From assembly GCF_963576615.1 (NCBI RefSeq), contig NC_088708.1:60809196-60873195 (forward strand): a stretch of DNA of 64,000 bases. The letters run 5' to 3'. The notes under the pieces are model-generated. The model was not told where the DNA came from, did no database searches, and saw nothing but the letters and a program-made list of their open reading frames with translations. This document shows positions 57,489-64,000 of this stretch, one piece after another (positions within the stretch are counted from its first letter, which is position 1; each line of letters starts with the position of its first letter). This DNA comes from Watersipora subatra (taxonomy: Eukaryota; Bryozoa; Gymnolaemata; Cheilostomatida; Watersiporidae). Both the position numbers and the translations under genes were made by a program.

Positions 57489-58421
57489 ATGCCTGGAAGG
57501 CGGTCAACTAGGAGAGAGGCAGCTGAGGCTGACCTCCATCAAGCTGATCAGTATGGGCGGATGGCTGACGCCATAACTGAGGCTTTACGGCAATCTCGAC
57601 CAGAGAGGGACTTCAAGCCCCCTAAGTTTGATGGCAGTGATGATGTTGAACTGTTCATCAGTCAGTTTCAGGAAGTAGCTGAAGCTAATCAATGGTCTGC
57701 AGGGTCAGCACGTCTGCACCTCAGAGAGGTGCTGAAGGACGGTGCTAAAAGCTGCAGCAGGGGAGAAACTACGGATGCCATCTTTGCAGCCCTGAGAACT
57801 AAATTTGGTCTGACAGTTAGAGAGGCCAGGAGTCGATTAAACCTCAAGAAGGAAGTCAAGGTTAGCTTGCAAGATCATGCTGCGAAAATAGAAAGACTAG
57901 CCAATATAGCTTATGCTGATCTGCCTGAGCACCATCGTGCAAATATGGCATTAGATGCTTTCTCCTTGACATTGGGCAACACCTATCTACAGAGGCATCT
58001 GTTAGCGGTGGGAGCACGGACTTTGGGAGAGGCAGTGCAGGCTGGAAAGGACTTTCTGCAAATTCAGCCATTTAATCCTCGGTTGACCCAAAGGTCAACC
58101 ATCATGGCTATAGAAGGGGAGGAAGAGGATGACCCCAAGGCAGCCCAGGTCGACCTCCCACAAGCTACAAAATCGGCTACGTTGGAAGATGTCCTTGTAG
58201 CCCTAAAGGAGCTGACCACCTTGACGACAGGACTGGCGGTCAATGGTAGCCGACCCAGAAGCCAAGGTCGGACTACTCCAGAGCCGCAGCAGATCAGAAG
58301 GGCGACCAGCTGTTGGGAATGTGGAATAGTCGGACATGTCAGACGACAGTGTCCTCAGATGGCAGCTACCCAGCCAGCAAGAAACCAGCAGCAGGGAAAC
58401 GGACATCGTCCACAGCAGTAG
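57489..58421 (+). CDS. Gypsy gag polyprotein
   Basis: 310 codons from ATG 57489, ten bases after the PBS. Contains the retrotransposon gag core (KFDGSDDVELFISQFQEVAE ... LRTKFGLTVREARSRLNLKK) that forms the particle, and one zinc knuckle CWECGIVGHVRRQC near the C-terminus for RNA packaging. Ends 109 nt inside the protease frame, which is -1 relative to gag, so pol is probably made by -1 frameshifting. Intact. Confidence 0.9.
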   Translation: MPGRRSTRREAAEADLHQADQYGRMADAITEALRQSRPERDFKPPKFDGSDDVELFISQFQEVAEANQWSAGSARLHLREVLKDGAKSCSRGETTDAIFAALRTKFGLTVREARSRLNLKKEVKVSLQDHAAKIERLANIAYADLPEHHRANMALDAFSLTLGNTYLQRHLLAVGARTLGEAVQAGKDFLQIQPFNPRLTQRSTIMAIEGEEEDDPKAAQVDLPQATKSATLEDVLVALKELTTLTTGLAVNGSRPRSQGRTTPEPQQIRRATSCWECGIVGHVRRQCPQMAATQPARNQQQGNGHRPQQ

Positions 58422-59413
58422 GGGGACATACTGACTGTGGACCCTCAAACCAGAGAAAGCCACCTTGGCAAATCCCACGTTGGACAGGTCGACCTCAGAC
58501 CCCCCATGGGTCGACCTCAGTCCTACTACAAAACTCCTTTGACTCACTAACTGAGCAGCAAACAGAGGAAATCCAAATCCCAAACCCAGTGGTTACAGAA
58601 AAGCTCCAGACAAGGAGACGGCGTAAGAGGTGGCAGCACACCGGTCGGACGACTCAGCAGGTCGGTCCTGAGAGAGTGGCTGCGGACACCCTTTGGAAAC
58701 CGTACAGTAGTAGCTATTTCTTACCTGGGAAGATTATGGGCCGACCTGCTCATTTCCTGATAGACAGTGGATGCACCTCCAACCTACTCAGCCGTCATGT
58801 CTTTGACCGGCTTCCCGCGGGGTTGAAGGCTCAGTTGGAAGAGAGAACAGACTATGGCACGATGGCTGACGGGTCTCGCCTAAACTTTCATGGCATGTTG
58901 ACCATACCCATCCGAGTCAGAAGTGTACAAGTGACTGTATCACTTCTTGTATGCCCCCTAAAAGAAGATGCCATCATCGGGATGCCATTCTTGACAGACC
59001 AATGCTGTGAGATGAATTTCCAAAAATCCACATTGGTAGTGAATGGTCAGAAGCTGATCTGCACAGATCGGGACGGACGACCCTTGGTGAGCAAGGTGCA
59101 GGTTGTCCGTACCATGACACTTCAACCTCGGTCGGAGATGGTGGTTACATGCCGCCTCACGACTCACACCTACCAACCCTTAGGAATGGTAGAGGGATCA
59201 GGAGATCGGTACATGGTGGCTGCCAGCCTCCACCTACCTGATGAGAAGGGAAGAGTGGCCCTGCGTTGTTTGAACCCGACAGATTCCCCTGTACAGGTAG
59301 CGTCAGGAACTGTGATTGGCAGCTACACAGGAGTCGATGAAACTGAAATCGGCCAGCCCTGGACAGAGGGGGGGGCCAAAGGGAGCGAGACCAAGCTAGG
59401 ATACCCGGCCTGA
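58313..59413 (+). CDS. Gypsy pol: protease region
   Basis: Open frame of 366 codons in the -1 frame relative to gag (the first bases are only the frame boundary, not a start codon). Aspartic protease motif FLIDSGCTSNLLS at about 58750-58790 with DSG in place of DTG, then IIGMPFL, the second protease hallmark. The frame closes at 59413, just before the RT frame (+1) becomes open near 59400; an 8-G run at 59368-59376 is nearby. Confidence 0.88.
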   Translation: MGMWNSRTCQTTVSSDGSYPASKKPAAGKRTSSTAVGGHTDCGPSNQRKPPWQIPRWTGRPQTPHGSTSVLLQNSFDSLTEQQTEEIQIPNPVVTEKLQTRRRRKRWQHTGRTTQQVGPERVAADTLWKPYSSSYFLPGKIMGRPAHFLIDSGCTSNLLSRHVFDRLPAGLKAQLEERTDYGTMADGSRLNFHGMLTIPIRVRSVQVTVSLLVCPLKEDAIIGMPFLTDQCCEMNFQKSTLVVNGQKLICTDRDGRPLVSKVQVVRTMTLQPRSEMVVTCRLTTHTYQPLGMVEGSGDRYMVAASLHLPDEKGRVALRCLNPTDSPVQVASGTVIGSYTGVDETEIGQPWTEGGAKGSETKLGYPA

Positions 59414-59420
59414 CCCAAAG

Positions 59421-61139
59421 GTGGCTCCTCACGTGAAAGAGCTGTATAGCCAAGCTATAGTGCACTGTAGGGGTGACTACGACAGACAACAGGTAGTTAG
59501 GCTCCTTGATCAGTATGCCGATGTTTTCAGTAAAGGGGATGGAGATGTGGGTCGGACTACCTTGGTCCAACATGAGATACCCACGATAACGGATGCTCAA
59601 CCCATTCGGCAGACCCCATACAGGGTTGGCCCTAAGAAGGAAGCGGAAATAGATCGGCAGGTCTCTGAGCTGGCCAAACAGGGAATGATAGAGCAGGCAT
59701 ATGGAGCTTGGAGCTCTCCTGTGGTCCTGGTCAGGAAAAAGGATGGAACCTGGAGACTGTGCATTGACTATCGGAAGTTGAATGCGGTCACTAAACAGGA
59801 CGCATATCCACTTCCTCGAATCGATGACAGTCTGGATGCTCTGTCAGGCAGCAAGTTGTTCAGCACTCTCGATTTGATGAGCGGCTATTGGCAGGTACCC
59901 CTGTCACCGGGAGCGCAGGAGAAATCAGCCTTCATCACGAGAAGTGGGCTTTGGAGATGGAAAGTGCTGCCTTTCGGGCTGACGTCGGCCCCTGCCACGT
60001 TCCAGAGGCTTATGGAGCGAGTGCTGCAAGGGCTCCACTGGAAGACGCTCTTGCTGTATCTGGACGACATCATAGTCATGTCAGCCGACCTCCAGAGTCA
60101 CCTGTCTAGGCTGTTAGAAGTACTAGACAGGCTTCAACAAGCCGGCTTGAAACTAAAACCATCTAAATGTACCCTCATGCAGACAAAAGTGAAGTACCTC
60201 GGACATGTGGTGAGTTCAACTGGGGTAGCCACGGATCCGGAAAAAGTGGAAGCGATCCACAGGTGGTCGGAGCCAACCGATGTGACTCAGCTGAGGGCTT
60301 TTCTCGGCACTACCGGTTACTACCACCGATACGTGCCCGACTACGCTTCAGTTGCCAAGCCCTTGACACTACTCACGGCAGAAGGGTCCACCTGGAAGTG
60401 GGGTCAACCTGAACAAGAAGCTTTCAGTCACTTCAAGTGGCTCTTGACGCATGCCCCTGTACTAGGCTACCCAGATCCGACCTTAGAGTACACCCTTGAC
60501 ACAGATGCCAGCAACGTCGGAACTGGGGCCGTATTGTCCCAGGTCCAACAAGGACAGGAGCGAGTTATCGCCTATCACAGCAAAAAGCTCTCCCCTGCGG
60601 AGAGGAACTACTGTGTCACGAGGCGAGAACTCCTGGCGGTGGTGTTAGCCGTGAAACATTTCCGGCCCTATTTGTACGGTCGAGAGTTTGTCATCAGGAC
60701 CGACCATGCTTCCCTAGTCTGGCTGCACCGGAGAAAGGAACCTTCCTGTCAGATAGCCCGGTGGTTGGAAAGCTTGTCGGAACACAGATACAAGATTGTG
60801 CACCGAAAGGGAGAGAAGCATGGAAATGCTGATGGCCTGATTAGGCAACAGTGTGAAGACTGCAAGCAATGTGCCTCAATAGATAGACGAGATGGTGGGC
60901 CTCCCCGCTCGCAGATCTGTAAGGAGTTACAGGAGGGGACGATTCCATTAAGTCGAGTTCCCACGGGAAATCTGGATGAGATTGAGTGGCCACTTCTGCC
61001 CCAGCAACCCCAGAGATGGAGGAACCAAGCAGTGGGCATCCCGGCAGATGTGGAGATTGACCAGGTCGGACCCAACAGCGGGCCTCGGAGGGACAAGGAG
61101 GCCAGCCCCAGGCCAATCCAGGAGGGCGCCCTAGTGTAA
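59421..61139 (+). CDS. Gypsy pol: reverse transcriptase and RNase H
   Basis: 572 codons; there is no ATG at the start, and the frame is open from about 59400. RT motifs in order: LCIDYRKLNAVTKQDAYPLP, STLDLMSGYWQVPL, LPFGLTSAPATFQRLM and the catalytic YLDDIIVMS (about 60056-60082). RNase H: LDTDASNVGTGAVLSQ, TRRELLAVVLAVKHFRPYL, RTDHASLVWL and NADGL. All catalytic Asp/Glu visible. The frame stops at 61139 while the integrase frame is already open, so a compensating frame change lies before it. Confidence 0.92.
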   Translation: MAPHVKELYSQAIVHCRGDYDRQQVVRLLDQYADVFSKGDGDVGRTTLVQHEIPTITDAQPIRQTPYRVGPKKEAEIDRQVSELAKQGMIEQAYGAWSSPVVLVRKKDGTWRLCIDYRKLNAVTKQDAYPLPRIDDSLDALSGSKLFSTLDLMSGYWQVPLSPGAQEKSAFITRSGLWRWKVLPFGLTSAPATFQRLMERVLQGLHWKTLLLYLDDIIVMSADLQSHLSRLLEVLDRLQQAGLKLKPSKCTLMQTKVKYLGHVVSSTGVATDPEKVEAIHRWSEPTDVTQLRAFLGTTGYYHRYVPDYASVAKPLTLLTAEGSTWKWGQPEQEAFSHFKWLLTHAPVLGYPDPTLEYTLDTDASNVGTGAVLSQVQQGQERVIAYHSKKLSPAERNYCVTRRELLAVVLAVKHFRPYLYGREFVIRTDHASLVWLHRRKEPSCQIARWLESLSEHRYKIVHRKGEKHGNADGLIRQQCEDCKQCASIDRRDGGPPRSQICKELQEGTIPLSRVPTGNLDEIEWPLLPQQPQRWRNQAVGIPADVEIDQVGPNSGPRRDKEASPRPIQEGALV

Positions 61140-61276
61140 ACAAGAAGGTCGACCAAGGCTTAGGTCAGCCCCCCCCCCCTATTATAGAAAAACAGCCCTC
61201 CGCACAGACGAAAGCTGGCGAAATTGTTCCGCTACAAAAGAGAGCAGAGACGGCAATCGGGAAAATTTACCAGGCA

Positions 61277-63082
61277 GTGTTGACTGGTAGACCCATAGAT
61301 GCCCAAGTTTTACAACTAGGCGACCTAGAGTTGAAGAGGCTAGCCAACATGTTTTCACAGCTACGGATCGATCCCGACGGGGTCTTGACAGCGACAATCC
61401 CAGGAAATGGTAGAAGCAAAGCAGTCACCGTCTGCCCTTTACCTGTGCGGCAAGACCTAATCTGGGAGACACATAGACAGGGCCACAGTGGCGTAGATCG
61501 GACACTAAAAAGGGTCCAGTTGGACTGGTATTGGCCAGGAATGACCAGTGACGTACGTCGGACGGTAATGTCCTGTGAAGTATGCCAACAGGCCAAACAT
61601 GGCACTGGTGCAACAACCTCCAATAGACAGAGGCTCTACGCTGGTCGACCGTGGCAGAGATTGGCTGTAGACCTGGTCGGCTCCCTACCCTTAACCACCC
61701 GAGGAAACATCTGGGCTCTTGTGATGACCGACCACTTCACTAGGTGGTCGGATGCTATCGCAATCCCAGATGCCACCGCGCCTACCGTGGCCAGTACGCT
61801 GGAGGAAAGGGTTTTCAGTTATTTCGGATTGCCAGAAATAATCCATACTGATCAGGGGGCCCAGTTTGAATCCGACCTATTCCAGGAGCTGTGTCGACTT
61901 TGGGGAGTCGAGAAGTCAAGGACGACTCCATACCGGCCTGAAGGTAACGGTATAGTCGAACGGAATAACAGGCTACTCGGAGACTCCCTGCGAGCCCTCC
62001 TTACTGGAAGAGGACAGGAGGAGTGGGATCTCGTGTTACCACATTTAATGAGAACACTGAGGGGGATTCCCCATTCAGCCACCAAAGAAACTCTAAATTA
62101 CATGATGCTCGGTCGGGAGTTGCGCCTCCCTGACCAACTCCAACATGGGAGTTCAGTGGAATCTTTTCAGAGTACGAATGAGTACGCTATTGCAATCCAA
62201 GATCGGCTCTTACAAGCCCATGAGCTTCTCAGGCACAGGCAGTTAGAAATCGTGGCGGAAGACACTACTGAACCACCACTGTTTAAGGCTGGCGACCTGG
62301 TCTGGATGACCCGCAGACGCCGACGGAAGGGGGAGAACTCCAAGTGGTCGGCCAAGAGAGTTGGGCCTTACCGGGTAATCCAAAGCTTTCCAAATCACAC
62401 GTACACAATCGAACGCTGGGGACAGCGTTCTGTACAGTCTGAACACCGGTTGAGAGCTTACAAACCCTGCAGCAATTATCATGGAAAAGCCCCAGTCTTG
62501 CTTGAGCCTAGTAGAAGGCCTAACATGCGTGGAGTAAGGCAAAACAATGGAAAAACTCAGGCAGAGCCCGTCTTAGAAGCTGAAAATGCAGAAAAGGCAA
62601 ATAGGAAAGACAACTCCGAAGGTGGCGATGGGACAACTCCTAAGGAAGCTTTTGACAACCCAGAGAGCCAGCCTTCCAGTGGACAATGCCGAGGTACAAA
62701 AAACTGCACTCCAGCAAGTGCGGAGGCAGGAGAGCCAGCTGTCCACCGACAGCCAGACAACGATAGCAGGCCTCGGAGGAGTAGGAATTTGCTTCCGCAC
62801 CTGCGGGAGTATGAGTTGAACAGTATCCAATTAAACAATTCGGGAGCGATTAAGTCATCGGCAGCTGCTAGTTTAAAATGTGCTGCCATGCCCCAATCAT
62901 TCAGTCAACACCAGCCTCAGATTTCCGTTCGGACTGTGAGTGTACGTCCAGAGAGGTTGGAAATCTCGATCCCAAGGGAGTCAATGTCAGCCGCTGACCG
63001 GTTGAGGTTAGAAGCTCGGCAGTTTCGTAAGACGGCCGCATATTTAGAAAAGCTGGCCGACCAGCAGGAGGCCAGACCGTAG
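61277..63082 (+). CDS. Gypsy pol: integrase with GPY/F module
   Basis: Open frame continuing upstream to at least about 61080. Zinc-binding HHCC (HRQGHSGVDRT ... CEVCQQAK), DDE core: AVDLVGSLPL, IHTDQGAQFESDLFQ, PYRPEGNGIVERNN (catalytic D, D and E), then the GPY/F module (RVGPYRVIQSFPNHTYTIE), followed by a 200-residue low-complexity tail to the stop at 63080-63082. Catalyses insertion of the cDNA. Same frame as the protease region. An 11-C run (61169-61179) lies just upstream. Confidence 0.92.
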   Translation: MLTGRPIDAQVLQLGDLELKRLANMFSQLRIDPDGVLTATIPGNGRSKAVTVCPLPVRQDLIWETHRQGHSGVDRTLKRVQLDWYWPGMTSDVRRTVMSCEVCQQAKHGTGATTSNRQRLYAGRPWQRLAVDLVGSLPLTTRGNIWALVMTDHFTRWSDAIAIPDATAPTVASTLEERVFSYFGLPEIIHTDQGAQFESDLFQELCRLWGVEKSRTTPYRPEGNGIVERNNRLLGDSLRALLTGRGQEEWDLVLPHLMRTLRGIPHSATKETLNYMMLGRELRLPDQLQHGSSVESFQSTNEYAIAIQDRLLQAHELLRHRQLEIVAEDTTEPPLFKAGDLVWMTRRRRRKGENSKWSAKRVGPYRVIQSFPNHTYTIERWGQRSVQSEHRLRAYKPCSNYHGKAPVLLEPSRRPNMRGVRQNNGKTQAEPVLEAENAEKANRKDNSEGGDGTTPKEAFDNPESQPSSGQCRGTKNCTPASAEAGEPAVHRQPDNDSRPRRSRNLLPHLREYELNSIQLNNSGAIKSSAAASLKCAAMPQSFSQHQPQISVRTVSVRPERLEISIPRESMSAADRLRLEARQFRKTAAYLEKLADQQEARP

Positions 63083-63218
63083 TTACGACGGTAACAAGTA
63101 GTTGGAACTCATTTCCTTCGCTATTTTATCACCATTACTATCCTTTTTTATTATTATTTTTACTATCATTTTATATATATGTATATATAGACGGATAGCC
63201 GTCTATAGGGGCGGCGTA
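63083..63218 (+). other. Gypsy 3' untranslated and purine tract
   Basis: AT-rich spacer after integrase, then GACGGATAGCCGTC (hairpin) and TATAGGGGCGGCG, a polypurine-tract-like run directly before the 3' LTR. Confidence 0.6.
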
Positions 63219-63432
63219 TGTGGCAGATTTGTTACTCCTCCTATTATACAGCTCCTTTCAAGTGCATGCTTACTTACATTATTAGTCAACCCCAAGTCAT
63301 TAACCCATATATAGTCATTATGCCCTTATATGGGCGAGCTGCAACCTATATAAAGGAAGGCATAGCCGCAGTGGAGGCAGTTGTTTTTGTAATCTAGTCA
63401 ATACAATTATATACACACACACACTCTCTCTA
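63219..63432 (+). repeat. 3' LTR of Gypsy element, partial
   Basis: Matches 56966-57178 (5' LTR) with two differences, including TATATAAAGG, up to CACTCTCTCT. It then departs completely from the 5' LTR: the remaining roughly 280 bp of the 5' LTR have no counterpart here. Confidence 0.9.
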
Positions 63433-64000
63433 AAGTAATACCCGCTAATGATGCCACACCCGACCGTCAAGATTATACGGGGGCTACCCTAAGTCTGACT
63501 AAGCTGGACCGAAGACTGGCCCTGACGAATTTGGACCGAACACAGGCCCGTAGAATCAGACCGAATACTGGCCTCGTAGGATCAGACCGAATACTGGCCT
63601 CGTAGGATCAGACCGAATACTGGCCTCGTAGGATCAGACCGAATACTGGCCTCGTAGGATCAGACCGAATACTGGCCTCGTAGGATCAGACCGAACGCTG
63701 GCCTCGTAACCTGGTTGCCGGTATACCCCAACACTGTAACTCCTGAACAAAACTCTTGGAAGTTAGAGTTACTCGGCTTCAGGCATGAAATTATCCAACT
63801 ATCATTAAATGTCTAGTTCCTATTAGTTGGCAGAACACTTGTCTGGCTGAGGTGGTGCACTAGCGTGGATGCAGCTGTGGTTCGCTGTCTAATACCACGT
63901 GCCTACGCACAGCGTTACAGACTCGCCAAATCTGTCTGTCGTCCCTCGAAGCCTTGTGTGGCTGCAGCTATGAAACGCAGTCTTAAGCCACGGCTTATGA
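63433..64000. other. GC-rich unidentified sequence downstream of the LTR break
   Basis: Not AT-rich host-like sequence, and not the expected LTR end. It contains a tandem array (63553-63708). It may be part of another LTR or retroelement, or an alternative U5. Confidence 0.4.
63553..63708 (+). repeat. 26-bp tandem repeat, 6 copies
   Basis: The unit contains ATCAGACCGAATACTGGCCT; five near-identical copies and one variant (CGAACGCTGG), preceded by two degenerate units (63509-63552). Confidence 0.95.

Larger units (their letters stand above)
56966..63432 (+). mobile_element. Nearly intact Gypsy (Metaviridae) LTR retrotransposon
   Basis: 5' LTR, tRNA-Leu-type PBS, gag, protease, RT-RNase H, integrase, a purine-rich tract and a partial 3' LTR in canonical Gypsy order (integrase after RNase H). 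The shared 214 bp of LTR differ at two positions, so the insertion is young. GC content is far above the surroundings. Coding frames are open except for two frame changes in pol. Confidence 0.95.

Noticed and set aside
57862..62889. Numerous minus-strand ORFs over the Gypsy element
   Set aside because: Antisense shadows of the high-GC gag-pol frames.

Overview
This is a eukaryotic, almost certainly invertebrate animal, window: AT-rich, intron-dense, with GT-AG introns, AATAAA signals and many transposon families. No lineage marker fixes the phylum; the transposon mix and gene style fit a spiralian (mollusc, bryozoan or similar), but that is a guess. No prokaryotic features, CRISPR arrays or intact tRNA/rRNA genes were seen.

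The only convincing host gene is a receptor-type protein tyrosine phosphatase (RPTP)-like gene on the + strand. I could chain 22 exons from 3150 to 26016 with compatible splice phases throughout (about 921 residues, 5' end missing). It encodes a fibronectin III domain, a membrane-proximal ectodomain with a furin-type RVKR site, one transmembrane helix and two tandem phosphatase domains. Both domains have lost the catalytic residues: D1 has Ser for Cys and Met for Arg in the P-loop and WGE for WPD; D2 has Asp for Cys. It looks like a double pseudophosphatase receptor. Its introns hold a 36-bp minisatellite (8350-9092), a 50-bp-arm hairpin (10279-10405), two copies of a tRNA-headed repeat flanking one exon, and a solo LTR inserted in an AT microsatellite.

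The last three exons and surrounding introns are duplicated in inverted orientation at about 43740-45935 (minus strand), with exon lengths, splice sites and frame kept. The roughly 17 kb between the arms is packed with transposons: a piggyBac element with TTAA ends, a hAT-like MITE, a Helitron fragment, a Tc1/mariner relic, a 917-bp mariner-type MITE, and a decayed minus-strand Gypsy element split by a hAT element with an 8-bp target duplication. The outer edge of the duplicate abuts a decayed R2-like LINE (45937-47930).

The left edge (1-2600, minus strand) is a LINE with an apurinic-endonuclease ORF2 and an unusual ORF1 that seems to begin with a J-domain (HPD motif) ahead of a coiled coil and three zinc knuckles. 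The right edge (56966-63432) is a young, nearly intact Gypsy LTR retrotransposon with a tRNA-Leu-type primer site; its 3' LTR matches the 5' LTR for only about 214 bp and then changes to unrelated GC-rich sequence with a 26-bp tandem repeat. Between 48.3 and 56.9 kb there is little beyond a candidate secreted-protein gene start (49205-50638), a candidate minus-strand exon (53911-54071) and a foldback element (55968-56850).
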